Of a stretch of 64,000 bases of DNA, positions 42,911-52,796 are shown piece after piece. Positions within the stretch are counted from its first letter, which is position 1; each line of letters starts with the position of its first letter. Below the pieces are notes generated by a model that ran no database searches, was not told where the DNA came from, and was given only the letters and a program-made list of their open reading frames with translations. Made by a program: the position numbers and the translations under genes. This DNA is from Bacteroidota bacterium (lineage in GTDB: Bacteria; Bacteroidota; Bacteroidia; NS11-12g; UBA955), in contig JAGXTF010000118.1 of the NCBI GenBank assembly GCA_018333525.1, positions 248,001 through 312,000 of the forward strand, read 5' to 3'.

Positions 42911-45367
42911 TTACCAGCTGTTTAAACGTCTGTCGTAATATTCAAAATTGATTTTAAAGCCAAATCTGGGTTTCTCAAACAAGTTGGAATAGCCACCAGT
43001 ATAATAAATTCCAATTTTAAATCTCTCGCGCCAAACTTTAATTAATTTATCAAATCCGGCATAAAATTCATAAAAAAACATATTGCGTCTTTCCGGTGCA
43101 TAAAGCAGATTTACTCCTGCAGATTCTCTTAACCCAAGTGGTTTTAAAAAGATTAATTTGTTGAACAAAGCACCGTTAAAATGGTGTCTGTAATGCACCT
43201 CATAAAAACGTTTAAATGTAACAAAAGTGCTATCCATGGTTTGATATGCCCACATTGGAGGTGTAAATAACCAGATGTCGCCGCGCCTTTGATACCTAAA
43301 ATCCATTAAACTCAATTCCTTTTTTCTGGTAAACGCACCACTAATGGCGCGTATTTCACTTCGGCCCATTAAACCAAGTCGGAAATCATGGTCGAGCCCA
43401 TATTCCAGATATGTGTAATCAATTACGGAATTGAAAACATTGGGGATTCCTTGTTTCACCTGAACAAAAAAAGTGGGCCATAAACTGCCTAATATTACTT
43501 TTTGTTTGGGTTCGCGAATATACTTTTGAAACGGGGTATAGGATACCCTGAAGCTACCGGTAAATGCTCTGTTTTCATTGAATGTTGCCGGATTGTTATT
43601 TTCCAGAATTTCAGTTGAAATATTATCGAATTTATAGGTAGAAATATCTTTTCTCTGTGCAAATTCAGATTCCAGTTTAAAAAACAAACCATTGATAATT
43701 TCTCTGCGCAGGTAGATAGAAATATGTTTGTTTTCGTAAAAATTTCCGCGGTTAGCCAGGTCAAGAAACGCGGCATATGGATTGATAAAATTAAAATCCC
43801 TGCCTGCAGAAATATAGATATTCCCCCGGTGAAAAGGGTCGTACAATGTACTAAAAATAAGGGTGCCTTTTAAATCAGTATTATTAATTCCATAAGATAA
43901 ATTTTCAACGAAAGTGATGGATTTTTTATTTTTAAATTCTTTTTCTATGGTGTTCCACAAATTGATTCTTGTGCCTCCCGGGTACCAGGGCTGGGCAATA
44001 AATATGAGCGGTTGAAAATCCAGTTGCAGCCCTTTTTCGCGGTTGTGGTATTCCTGCCCTTTAAGAAATAATTTGTAAAAAGTTACATGGTTGGTTTCCT
44101 TTTCCATACTATCTAAATATTCCTTGCTGGACCGAACTCTTTTAATGGAATCTGCTCTGGTAATAAATTTAATTTCAGTAGAATTTAATGGTACCGCCCT
44201 GTTCTTATCCCAATAAGCGCTGTCGTGTTCATAAGCCTCTGCATGGGTCGCACTTATTTCCATTCCAAAATAATTCTTTTCAAAGGTTTTCGGCATTACA
44301 TATCCCGAATAATTTACTAAAGTATATCCGGAATATTTTCCTTTGCCTGCTTTCGCATAATAATCAAAGCGCTGTGTTTTTATCTGAACAAAACTGTCCT
44401 TAGTAATTTGATATTCCTGGCTGATAATAAAATCATTGTATTCATTCAGTTGGTTTGAAGGGAAGTGAAGATCCAGTCGGTATATAGCGTATAGCGTATC
44501 AACCAAATGAATTTCACCGGAAAATACTGAATTAGATACCAGTCGTGGTGTGACTTTAATTTTCAATATTCGCCTGCCGAATTCATCTTTATATGCACCT
44601 AAAAAAGAAAATTTATATGCAGAAATAGCAGTTGAACTTAAAGGTGACATCACAGGCATTTCGCTAAGCGAACTTATGCGCACCAGATTGTTATAAAAAT
44701 TAAATTCCCCTTCTGTGGTGCTGGTATAAAACAAACCGGAAATATCTCCCCGTAACGAAACTGCATTGCGTACTTCTTTCAATTTATTTGGGGGATTCCA
44801 GTCGCGCTTTAAAATTATTTCTGCCAGATTAGCTGAAACCTCATTGTCCTTTTTATTTTTTTTCTGTGCTGAGCTATCCTTTTTTTCAACCCATGCTTTC
44901 GCATGTTTTTTTGGTTTTTGGTATTCTTCAAATGCGCGTATATATACCTCACAGGAATGCGCAGGAGTTCGGCTGTTCCAATATTCTTTGCGCTCTATGG
45001 CCTTGCGCATCATGTCATTCCCCGGATCTTTCCATCTGGCTGAAATGGTTACCTCAGATATGTTTTTCACCAAACCGGGTAAGATTACATTTACGGTATC
45101 ATTTTGTTTCTTTAAAACTACTTTAATTCTCACCTGTTGGTAATCGCGATGTGAAAAGACCAATTCATATTCGCCCTCCCGCAATTCACAGGAATAGTGC
45201 CCATTGGCATCTGTTCTGCCAACTACGGAACCATTGGTAATAAAAATATTTACCTCCGGTATGGGTGCCATAGAACTATCGGCTACCATACCGGAAACGG
45301 TCTGATATTGGCCGAACGACTTCAGTGAAGTGATCAGAAGAAACAGAAGAGCTGGAACCTTATTCAA
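42911..45367 (-). CDS. DUF5686 outer-membrane protein with carboxypeptidase-like regulatory domain
   Basis: 818 residues. Signal peptide at residues 1-19 (MNKVPALLFLLITSLKSFG). A carboxypeptidase-regulatory-like (CarbopepD_reg) domain follows, with VSGMVADSSMAPIPEVNIFI and GRTDANGHYSCEL at about 24-65. The rest is the DUF5686 body (PAHSCEVYIRAFEEYQ, FLGAYKDEFGRRILKI) and a C-terminal beta-barrel with many aromatic-rich strands, ending FEYYDRRLNSW. These proteins sit in the outer membrane of Bacteroidota; their function is not established. Minus strand, just downstream of the OstA-like gene. Confidence 0.85.
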   Translation of the reverse strand: MNKVPALLFLLITSLKSFGQYQTVSGMVADSSMAPIPEVNIFITNGSVVGRTDANGHYSCELREGEYELVFSHRDYQQVRIKVVLKKQNDTVNVILPGLVKNISEVTISARWKDPGNDMMRKAIERKEYWNSRTPAHSCEVYIRAFEEYQKPKKHAKAWVEKKDSSAQKKNKKDNEVSANLAEIILKRDWNPPNKLKEVRNAVSLRGDISGLFYTSTTEGEFNFYNNLVRISSLSEMPVMSPLSSTAISAYKFSFLGAYKDEFGRRILKIKVTPRLVSNSVFSGEIHLVDTLYAIYRLDLHFPSNQLNEYNDFIISQEYQITKDSFVQIKTQRFDYYAKAGKGKYSGYTLVNYSGYVMPKTFEKNYFGMEISATHAEAYEHDSAYWDKNRAVPLNSTEIKFITRADSIKRVRSSKEYLDSMEKETNHVTFYKLFLKGQEYHNREKGLQLDFQPLIFIAQPWYPGGTRINLWNTIEKEFKNKKSITFVENLSYGINNTDLKGTLIFSTLYDPFHRGNIYISAGRDFNFINPYAAFLDLANRGNFYENKHISIYLRREIINGLFFKLESEFAQRKDISTYKFDNISTEILENNNPATFNENRAFTGSFRVSYTPFQKYIREPKQKVILGSLWPTFFVQVKQGIPNVFNSVIDYTYLEYGLDHDFRLGLMGRSEIRAISGAFTRKKELSLMDFRYQRRGDIWLFTPPMWAYQTMDSTFVTFKRFYEVHYRHHFNGALFNKLIFLKPLGLRESAGVNLLYAPERRNMFFYEFYAGFDKLIKVWRERFKIGIYYTGGYSNLFEKPRFGFKINFEYYDRRLNSW

Positions 45368-45445
45368 AATACTGCCTACAAAAAACGGACACCGCTAGCA
45401 AAAGTTACACGTAATGCAGATGAGTGCATGAAATAAACGACAAAA

Positions 45446-47002
45446 TCAGGATTTTCGTTTGCGCGCGTTTGCCACCTCGCTCCTTCGCGAAGGCAACGGA
45501 GGAATTTGAAATCCGGGTACAAAGGAAGATGCTTCCGGCCTGTTTTCGGGGTCCCAAATAAAGCCCGGTAATATTTTTTTGTCCGTCGGTATTTGATCTA
45601 CGGGGTATATGTTACCAACCGGTTTCAAATAAAAACGCACATTATCCACTTTTCCGCTGTCAAAATAAATGCCCATATTTTCGCAGGCAACCACGTTTAC
45701 GGAGCTTACTACGCTGTCTTTCTCCTTGGCATAATAAACACTCTTTCCATTGCGATTCACCTTCACCACCTGCAATTTGTGGTCATCTCCAAAAAAATTA
45801 TCGAGATCTGTACCGGATATCTGGCTAAAATGCATTTCGTCTTCCTGAATGGAAACAAAGCTGTTATTTCTGGTTTCCATCTTGGAAATTCTGGAATTGC
45901 GCATCAGAATTCTCATGGTGTCGGAATGAATTCTGGTGTTATCATTCCACAAAACCGGATGACCAAACAGACGGAACATACTGTCTTCAACGATATAAGC
46001 CAAACTGTCGGAATTTCCGCTGAAATCGGGGCGCCACATCTTTACGTGATGGAATGCCTGCAGGGTGCGGATATGTAAAACAGTGTCTTGAGAATAAATA
46101 AATGTGTCAGCCCGCAACATCAGGCTGTCCCCATTGCTCTCATATTTTTTTGCCAATGGCCGCCCCGCAACCCGGGTGTATTTTTGTTTTTTATCGTAAT
46201 AACCCCTTTGCCCGTAAATGGTGATTTTCTGGTTGGTGTCCTTCACCCAAATATTGCCAAATCCTTCGCCTATTCCAGTGTTACGGTCAAAACTCAGGGT
46301 ATCTGCACGTATGATATTTTCTTTGGATAAAATGGCGGCATTTTTGGTGAAATAAGATTTGCCGCTTTCTGCATTGTATACCCCATAATTGCACAAAATG
46401 GTATTGCTGTCATTTTCTATTTCGGTGTAGGAATAGAAATATGATGTCTGGCTTGGGGTATAGTATTTTAATGTGTCTGCACGAAGCTTGTAATCCGGAT
46501 GGGTGAGTACAACATTGTGCCGAAAAAAGAGCATTTTTTGATTGGGATCATAGCTTCCCGTGCCACTGGTAAGAACCATTTCCTTGTCAACAATTCGGCC
46601 TCCGGCACCATACCATCCTATTTTGGAATCGGTATGATATTGAATCCAGGGAGTAGTCAGAGTCATATCCTTATCCGTTAATTTTACCCCACCTTCTACT
46701 CTGGCAATTTTGGTATTATTGTTAAAAATAAGATTGCTGCCTGTAATTACCACCCCGTCAGTGCTTGTAATTCTCACATTCCCAAAACCGGTAAGTTCTT
46801 CTTTGGATACGTCATAGTCGGCTTCGTCACAAAAAACAGTGTTTCCACTTTGTTCAAACTGAACATTGCCTTCCAGGTGCTGAATTTCTTTGCCTCCGCG
46901 TTTTATACCCTTCATTTTTCCTGCAGAAATACTGATTGGCTGACTAAATACAGCAAATGCCGGGACGCTGAGCAGTAAGAGTATAAAAATGCGTTTGACC
47001 AT
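45446..47002 (-). CDS. OstA/LptA-like LPS-transport-related protein
   Basis: About 518 residues; ATG 47002 is the likely start (track TTG 47014). Signal peptide (MVKRIFILLLLSVPAFAVFSQ) followed by OstA-like beta repeats: GKMKGIKRGGKEIQHLEGNV, DEADYDVSKEELTGFGNV, GSNLIFNNNTKIARVEGGV. The pattern is that of the periplasmic bridge and barrel-plug domains of the Lpt system, which moves LPS to the outer membrane. It is much longer than E. coli LptA, as in other Bacteroidota. Divergent from tilS. Confidence 0.85.
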   Translation of the reverse strand: MVKRIFILLLLSVPAFAVFSQPISISAGKMKGIKRGGKEIQHLEGNVQFEQSGNTVFCDEADYDVSKEELTGFGNVRITSTDGVVITGSNLIFNNNTKIARVEGGVKLTDKDMTLTTPWIQYHTDSKIGWYGAGGRIVDKEMVLTSGTGSYDPNQKMLFFRHNVVLTHPDYKLRADTLKYYTPSQTSYFYSYTEIENDSNTILCNYGVYNAESGKSYFTKNAAILSKENIIRADTLSFDRNTGIGEGFGNIWVKDTNQKITIYGQRGYYDKKQKYTRVAGRPLAKKYESNGDSLMLRADTFIYSQDTVLHIRTLQAFHHVKMWRPDFSGNSDSLAYIVEDSMFRLFGHPVLWNDNTRIHSDTMRILMRNSRISKMETRNNSFVSIQEDEMHFSQISGTDLDNFFGDDHKLQVVKVNRNGKSVYYAKEKDSVVSSVNVVACENMGIYFDSGKVDNVRFYLKPVGNIYPVDQIPTDKKILPGFIWDPENRPEASSFVPGFQIPPLPSRRSEVANARKRKS

Positions 47003-47080
47003 GAGGAGCAGCAATTCGGATGCAAATAACGAGCCATTTCATCAAACCTGAAAACACTATGAGTTTCATTTGCAGGACAA

Positions 47081-47088
47081 TACCTTTG
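47081..47088 (+). promoter_or_regulatory. -7 promoter element for tilS
   Basis: TACCTTTG, four bases before the GTG at 47093. Confidence 0.6.
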
Positions 47089-47092
47089 CCTT

Positions 47093-48427
47093 GTGTTAGT
47101 ATCGCGGCTTTTGCAATTTGATAAGCAATTTCAGTCCAGACTAAAATCCGGCCCATCTCTGCTTGCGGTGAGCGGTGGCGTGGACTCTATGGTGCTGGCA
47201 CATTTGTTTTTGAAAGCGAAATTTCCGTTTTCCATTGCACATGTAAACTTTGGTCTCAGAATACCCGATGCAAATCTGGATCTGGATTTGGTTAAGGAAT
47301 TTTGCGAAACCAATAGTATTACCGCTTATTTTCACCTACCGGAAACAACCAAATACGCAGAGGAAAAAGGCATTTCAATTCAAATGGCGGCAAGAGAATT
47401 GCGGTATCATTTTTTTGAAAAATGCATGGTAGAAAATCACCTGAATTATTTGATTACCGCCCATCATTCATCAGACAATCTGGAGAATTTTTTTATTTAT
47501 CTGCTGCGCAACAACACAGAAGGGGCGCTGAAGGGAATTGCAAAAGTTTCAGGTAACCGAATTCGGCCCATGTTGGATTTTACCAAACAGGAAATAGTAA
47601 ATTATGCAACCGCCAATAATATAACCTGGAGAGAGGATTCCAGTAATTTAAAGACGGATTACCTGAGAAATAAAGTGCGGAATTTGATTATTCCGGGGTT
47701 GATGGAATACTATCCGGAAGCGGGAAAAGACTTTCTGTATCTTTCAATGGATTTTCAGAACTATTTTGAAAATAAAAAGAAAAATGCGGAAGAATTTCTG
47801 AAGACTTATTGGAGAAGTGATGGGAATAAAAAATGGATTTCTGCAGAAATATTGCAGCATAATATGGGTTCTGCAGCCCTGAATTATTTTTTCAGAGAAA
47901 AAGGATTTCATAAAAATACCATTGCCAAAATGCTTGCATCAAAGCGTATTGGAAGCAAGTTCAGCAGTGCATTGGCTGATGTTATGTTAGAACCTGCAGG
48001 ATTCTGTGTGATGGACAAAGAATCCAAAATTCAGGAAGTAGAATTTATTATTTCTGAAACCGATTTGCCCTTGCAGATTGAAGCTGGGAAATTCGAAATT
48101 ACCCTGGAAGAAAAACCCTTAGGGAATGAGGGTGGGGAATTTGGGGAATACTGGCAATTTGATATGGATAAACTCAAATTTCCATTAGTGATCCGCACCT
48201 GGAAAATAGGCGACAAAATGGAAATATTTGGATCCGGAAAGCATAAAAAATTATCGGATATACTGATAGATGCGAAGGTGGGAATCAGCTCTAAAAATTT
48301 GCACCCGGTTCTGGATTCTTCTGCAGGTATTTTGGGGCTGACAGCCTTGAAGCGCAGCAATCTGGCAAAGGTTTCCGGGGAAAGCAAACGGATACTTGCC
48401 ATAAAATGGCATATACAAAACATTTGA
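47093..48427 (+). CDS. tilS: tRNA(Ile)-lysidine synthase
   Basis: Adds lysine to C34 of tRNA-Ile2 so that it reads AUA. 444 residues. The PP-loop SGGVDS (27-32) and AHVNFGLR (49-56) are the ATP-binding core, followed by EDSSNLKTDYLRNKVRN, a signature of the family. The C-terminal domain VIRTWKIGDKM ... LSDILIDAKV is present. Start is GTG at 47093. The promoter element is only four bases upstream, so the leader is extremely short or absent. Confidence 0.95.
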   Translation: MLVSRLLQFDKQFQSRLKSGPSLLAVSGGVDSMVLAHLFLKAKFPFSIAHVNFGLRIPDANLDLDLVKEFCETNSITAYFHLPETTKYAEEKGISIQMAARELRYHFFEKCMVENHLNYLITAHHSSDNLENFFIYLLRNNTEGALKGIAKVSGNRIRPMLDFTKQEIVNYATANNITWREDSSNLKTDYLRNKVRNLIIPGLMEYYPEAGKDFLYLSMDFQNYFENKKKNAEEFLKTYWRSDGNKKWISAEILQHNMGSAALNYFFREKGFHKNTIAKMLASKRIGSKFSSALADVMLEPAGFCVMDKESKIQEVEFIISETDLPLQIEAGKFEITLEEKPLGNEGGEFGEYWQFDMDKLKFPLVIRTWKIGDKMEIFGSGKHKKLSDILIDAKVGISSKNLHPVLDSSAGILGLTALKRSNLAKVSGESKRILAIKWHIQNI

Positions 48428-48441
48428 TGGAAATAAAGAGA

Positions 48442-48449
48442 TAAATTTG
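48442..48449 (+). promoter_or_regulatory. -7 promoter element for the nucleotidyltransferase gene
   Basis: TAAATTTG, eight bases before the ATG at 48458. Confidence 0.6.
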
Positions 48450-48457
48450 CATCCTGT

Positions 48458-49459
48458 ATGAAGGCAATAATTCCGGTTGCGGGTATAGGTAGCAGAATGA
48501 GACCGCATACTCAAACCCAGCCGAAGTCATTGATTCCGGTGGCGGGAAAACCAATTTTGGGCCATATTATCGACAGTCTCAAAAAAGCAGGTATTAATGA
48601 GTTTGTGTTTATTATCGGATATCTGGGTGATAAAGTAGAGCAATATGTTTCGCAAAACCACCAGGATTGCAAAAGCAGTTTTGTAATCCAAACCCTGGGA
48701 AAAGGAATTGGTCATGCCATTTGGCTGGCCAGAGAAGAAATTTCGGATGACGAACCCGTTTTAATTGTATTGGGAGATACCATTTTTGAAGCGGATTTGC
48801 AAAAAGTTATACGGGAAGGTAAAAGTTCACTTGGTGTAAAAAAAGTGGAAGATCCACGACTATTTGGAGTTGCAGAACTGGACGATACCGGGAATATTTC
48901 GAGAATGATAGAAAAGCCCAATATTCCCAGGTCCAATCTGGCTTTGGTTGGTTTGTATTTTATCAGAGAGACATCTGTGCTCAAACAATGTTTGGAATAC
49001 AATATCGAAAATGAAATTCGAACTCAGAATGAATTTCACCTCACAGATGCCCTGCAATGTATGATTACCAAAGGGGTGGAAATTGGAACATTTACCGTGG
49101 ACAGTTGGTTTGATTGTGGTAAAAAAGAAGTGATTTTGCAAACCAACAGAAATTTGTTAAAAGTAATTACCGATAACGGAATTACACAGGAAACAAAGGA
49201 TAAGAACATCATCATTCCACCCGTATATATATCGGCGAAAGCTAAGGTTGAAAACAGCATTATAGGACCGGATGTGAGCATTGGAGATGAGGCGATAATT
49301 ACCAGATCTGTAATTAAAAACAGTATTATTGGTCAGCACGCCGAAATACGAAACGCAATTCTGGAAAATTCTCTGATAGGTAGCGACAGCACCTTGGTGG
49401 GCGCTGTGCATAGTCTCAATATAGGGGATAGTGCAGAAATAAATCTGGGAAATAATTGA
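48458..49459 (+). CDS. Sugar-1-phosphate nucleotidyltransferase with left-handed beta-helix domain
   Basis: 333 residues. IPVAGIGSRMRPHT and PKSLIPVAGKP are the nucleotide-binding and Lys motifs of GalU/RmlA-type enzymes. About residues 245-333 are hexapeptide repeats (IIGPDVSIGDEAIITRSVI, IIGQHAEIRNAIL), giving a left-handed beta-helix, as in GlmU-like and glucose-1-P thymidylyltransferase-like enzymes. The product is probably an NDP-sugar for envelope glycans. Its stop is 21 bases before murF-alr. Confidence 0.88.
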   Translation: MKAIIPVAGIGSRMRPHTQTQPKSLIPVAGKPILGHIIDSLKKAGINEFVFIIGYLGDKVEQYVSQNHQDCKSSFVIQTLGKGIGHAIWLAREEISDDEPVLIVLGDTIFEADLQKVIREGKSSLGVKKVEDPRLFGVAELDDTGNISRMIEKPNIPRSNLALVGLYFIRETSVLKQCLEYNIENEIRTQNEFHLTDALQCMITKGVEIGTFTVDSWFDCGKKEVILQTNRNLLKVITDNGITQETKDKNIIIPPVYISAKAKVENSIIGPDVSIGDEAIITRSVIKNSIIGQHAEIRNAILENSLIGSDSTLVGAVHSLNIGDSAEINLGNN

Positions 49460-49480
49460 TTTATTTCTAAAGCCGGAAAC

Positions 49481-51937
49481 ATGCATTATAGCGCAATACA
49501 AATTCAGGAAATTTTGCAGAGTGCGGAAACTTTGCCATATCCTTCCGCTGTGCTGATGCATGTTAGCTTTGATACTCGCCGAATTCACCAGCCCGCAACC
49601 ACTTTGTTTTTTGCACTATCCGGATTTGTTCGCAGCGGGGAAAATTATATTTCTGAAGCGTATGAAAGGGGAGTGCGAAATTTTGTAATTCCACTGAATT
49701 ACAAAGAGAAATTCTTTGCGGACTCCAATTATTTTCAAGTTCCGGATGTGCGTATTGCAATGCAGCAACTGGCACGTTTTCACAGAGAACAATTCAAGGG
49801 TTTAATGGTTGGAATTACCGGTAGTAATGGCAAAACCATTGTGAAGGAATGGTTGTATCAACTATTGAAAAACGACTTTGAAATTGTGCGAAGTCCCAGA
49901 AGTTTTAATTCATCTATTGGTGTTCCTGTGAGTTTGATGGGAATAGAAAAATGGCACCAACTGGCATTGATAGAAGCAGGAATTTCCGGTTATCATGAAA
50001 TGGAAATTCTGGAAGAAATGATTTATCCGAGTATGGGAATTTTAACCCATTTGGGATCCGCACACGATGAGAATTTTAGCAGCAGACGAGACAAAGCCAG
50101 GGAAAAATTGAAATTGTTTCGCAATTGCGATGTGATTGTATATCCTTACGATACAGAGGAAGTAAGAGAAGAAATTCAGGAATTGAAGGGAAAAAATCCA
50201 CTATTGAAAACCTATAGCTGGGGATGGGGAGAAGGTGCCGGTTTCTGCATTCAACATACCGAAACAAATGGACTTGAAACCACCATTCAATTTCGTAACC
50301 GTTCAATTACACATGAGATTGTTATACCTTTCGCAGATAAAGCGGGTATAGAAAATGCGATGACCTGCCTTTGCGCATTGTCTGCCTTGGAGCGCTGGGA
50401 TCCCGAACATATTCTGGCTTTCAGAAATCTGCAAGGACTGGAAAACCGTTTGGTATTTACCGAGGGAAAAAATGGAAATTATCTGGTGAATGACAGTTAT
50501 TCCAATGACCTGGACAGCCTGGAAGTCGCATTGGATTTTTTGCTGCGACAACAGCCGGATAAGCAGCATATGGTGGTTCTTACGGATTTGGAACAATCGC
50601 ATCCGGATAAAGTGAAATTGTATGAAAAAGTAGCTGAAATGCTCATTTCCAAAAACACCTCCAAATTAATTGCAGTGGGACCTGAAATGGAATTGCATGC
50701 TGCGGCGTTTCAACAGATTCCAACGGTTTTTTTCAGGAATACGGATACTTTAATTAAATCGGCAATACTGGATCGTACTTCCAATATGGCTATTTTGTTA
50801 AAAGGAGCCCGATCCTACAAAATGGAACGCGTATTTGAAAGAATGCGCAAACAAATGCACAAAACCTGGCTGGAAATAGATTTAAATGCTTTAAAAAATA
50901 ATTTTAATTATTTCCGGAATAAAGCCGGAGTCGGCAAAAAAATGATGGCCATGGTAAAGGCTTTCGGATACGGCAGCGGATCTTTTGAGGCGGCCCGTCT
51001 GCTTCAATTTGCCGGTGCAGATTATCTCGCAGTTGCATATACAGATGAAGGAGTTCAATTGCGTCAAAACGGAATTCGATTGCCAATTATGGTAATGAAT
51101 TGCGGAATAGACGATTTGCAGGCATTACTGGATTACAATTTGGAACCGGTGGTTTATAACAAAGAGGGATTGGAAGCTTTTGTTGCGCAATCTGCCGAAA
51201 TAGATATTCATCTTGAAATAGATACAGGAATGCACCGACTTGGATTTGCTCCTGAAAATGTAAATGAATGGTTACATAAATTGCCGGTGCATGTCTCCGT
51301 CGCAAGTGTCTTCAGCCATCTTGCGGCTTCGGAAGCTTTTGAGCATGATGCATTTACACAACGCCAAATGAACCGATTTGAGCAGGTTTGTAAACGCATT
51401 GAAGAAATATTGGGGTACCCGGTTATCAAACATATTTCCAATACCGGAGGAATTTTAAGATTTGATAATTCCAATTTTGATATGGTTCGTTTGGGAATTG
51501 GTTTATACGGAATTGATCCGTCCGGAATTTCCAATCCCGAATTGGAAACGGTGGTAAGTTTAAAATCTACGATATCCCAGATTCGCAAAGTGGATTCCGG
51601 AGATAGTGTTGGTTACGGAAGGCGGGCTGTGGAAATGCATGAGAGAGATATTGCGGTAATTCCCATTGGTTACGCAGATGGAATTATGCGTTTGCTCGGA
51701 AACGGAAATGGAGCGATATGGATAAACGGAAAGCAGGCTTTTTATACCGGAAATATTTGTATGGATATGGCCATGTGCGATGTTACCGGTATGGAATGTA
51801 AAGAAGGAGATGTGGTTGAAATTTTCGGTAAACATATTCCAATTGAAGAAATCGCATCCAAATGTTCTACCATTCCTTATGAAATTCTTACCTCAATTTC
51901 ACCGCGGGTAAGACGTGAATTTGTAGGGGAAAATTGA
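49481..51937 (+). CDS. Bifunctional MurF ligase/alanine racemase fusion
   Basis: 818 residues. The first half is UDP-MurNAc-tripeptide:D-Ala-D-Ala ligase, with GITGSNGKTIVKEW as the ATP P-loop and NDSYSNDLDSLEVAL as the usual N-D-x-Y-N/S motif (~1-450). The second half is a PLP alanine racemase: WLEIDLNALKNNF, MVKAFGYGSGS (PLP Lys) and VGYGRRAV with its catalytic Tyr (~460-818). MurF-Alr fusion is the normal state in Bacteroidota, supplying D-Ala and joining it in one polypeptide. Confidence 0.95.
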   Translation: MHYSAIQIQEILQSAETLPYPSAVLMHVSFDTRRIHQPATTLFFALSGFVRSGENYISEAYERGVRNFVIPLNYKEKFFADSNYFQVPDVRIAMQQLARFHREQFKGLMVGITGSNGKTIVKEWLYQLLKNDFEIVRSPRSFNSSIGVPVSLMGIEKWHQLALIEAGISGYHEMEILEEMIYPSMGILTHLGSAHDENFSSRRDKAREKLKLFRNCDVIVYPYDTEEVREEIQELKGKNPLLKTYSWGWGEGAGFCIQHTETNGLETTIQFRNRSITHEIVIPFADKAGIENAMTCLCALSALERWDPEHILAFRNLQGLENRLVFTEGKNGNYLVNDSYSNDLDSLEVALDFLLRQQPDKQHMVVLTDLEQSHPDKVKLYEKVAEMLISKNTSKLIAVGPEMELHAAAFQQIPTVFFRNTDTLIKSAILDRTSNMAILLKGARSYKMERVFERMRKQMHKTWLEIDLNALKNNFNYFRNKAGVGKKMMAMVKAFGYGSGSFEAARLLQFAGADYLAVAYTDEGVQLRQNGIRLPIMVMNCGIDDLQALLDYNLEPVVYNKEGLEAFVAQSAEIDIHLEIDTGMHRLGFAPENVNEWLHKLPVHVSVASVFSHLAASEAFEHDAFTQRQMNRFEQVCKRIEEILGYPVIKHISNTGGILRFDNSNFDMVRLGIGLYGIDPSGISNPELETVVSLKSTISQIRKVDSGDSVGYGRRAVEMHERDIAVIPIGYADGIMRLLGNGNGAIWINGKQAFYTGNICMDMAMCDVTGMECKEGDVVEIFGKHIPIEEIASKCSTIPYEILTSISPRVRREFVGEN

Positions 51938-51960
51938 CGTCAATGTGCTCATTGACGTCA
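51935..51960. repeat. tgacgtcaatg inverted repeat at the murF-alr stop
   Basis: tgacgtcaatg-tgct-cattgacgtca is an 11-bp perfect inverted repeat starting at the TGA stop. No T-run follows; a half-related gacgtaa lies at about 51993. Confidence 0.6.
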
Positions 51961-52049
51961 GGAAGGAAGGTTTGCACATTGTGGGGGAGAACTGACGTAA
52001 AATTATGTTAAAAAGTCACATTAGTATCGAATCTCAAATATGATCGCAA

Positions 52050-52706
52050 ATGAGAAAGTTAACCATCTTCATTAGTTTATTTTTCATTTCTTTAAAATAT
52101 GAAATGCTTTTAGGACAAGATACTTTAGTTTTGTCTGCCCCCTTTACTAGTCAACGATTTATCATTGATGAAAATGGCCGATTTACATTTAGATATAGAG
52201 ACTGTACCGGAGTGTCTCTTGGAAAAGGAATCGTAAAAAAAGGGATTTTCAAATGGAAATTTGTTTTCGACAGTGCAATCACTCCAAAGAAACCATTCTT
52301 TGTATGTGATAGCGCATCAAAATATAAGAAATTTCAAATTCTATTTAAATCCATTCAGGATAGCACAGAAATTCAGGATTTTTCATTATATATTAATGGA
52401 CGTTCAAGTATGCTGGTGCTGGATGATCATGGATTTGATCATAGCGGTGATTTGGCAATCGCCGATACAATTGTGGTTGAATATTGGAACGATACAATTA
52501 GAATAGTAAGAGACAAATTGAATTGTAAAAAATTGACTGTATATTTATATGAGTTTCCTGTATATAAAGAAAAAGATAAAGGAACAGTAAAATATCGCAA
52601 ATCTATTTTTTCGAAACGCAAGTTAACTAATCGTTTGGTGCATAAAAGAAGTCGCAATAAGAAACATATTTTAAGATTGTATTTTGGGTTTAAAAGGATT
52701 CACTGA
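52050..52706 (+). CDS. Secreted basic-tailed protein of unknown function
   Basis: 218 residues with a signal peptide (MRKLTIFISLFFISLKYEMLLGQ). The central ~140 residues are beta-rich (FIIDENGRFTFRYRD ... GIFKWKFVFD, DTIRIVRD). The last ~40 residues are extremely basic (KYRKSIFSKRKLTNRLVHK then RSRNKKHILR), unusual for a secreted protein. A+T content looks higher than in neighbours. Flanked by a tgacgtca inverted repeat and a terminator. I recognise no family; gain by transfer is possible. Confidence 0.55.
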   Translation: MRKLTIFISLFFISLKYEMLLGQDTLVLSAPFTSQRFIIDENGRFTFRYRDCTGVSLGKGIVKKGIFKWKFVFDSAITPKKPFFVCDSASKYKKFQILFKSIQDSTEIQDFSLYINGRSSMLVLDDHGFDHSGDLAIADTIVVEYWNDTIRIVRDKLNCKKLTVYLYEFPVYKEKDKGTVKYRKSIFSKRKLTNRLVHKRSRNKKHILRLYFGFKRIH

Positions 52707-52715
52707 TAAATGTGC

Positions 52716-52750
52716 ATAAAAAAACCCCTCCGGCAGTGGAAGGGCTTTTG
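52716..52750 (-). terminator. Terminator for the DUF3108 gene
   Basis: On the minus strand agcccttcc-actgcc-ggaggggttttttt: a stem with one mismatch followed by a T-run. The basic-tailed gene converges on it from the other side. Confidence 0.7.
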
Positions 52751-52796
52751 AAAGGGAACACAAAAGCATAGTTTTATTAGGTGCTGGCAGTCACCT

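Noticed and set aside
45593-46078. 161-aa plus-strand ORF inside the OstA-like gene
   Set aside because: Antisense to a gene with repeated OstA motifs; no start signal or homologous pattern.
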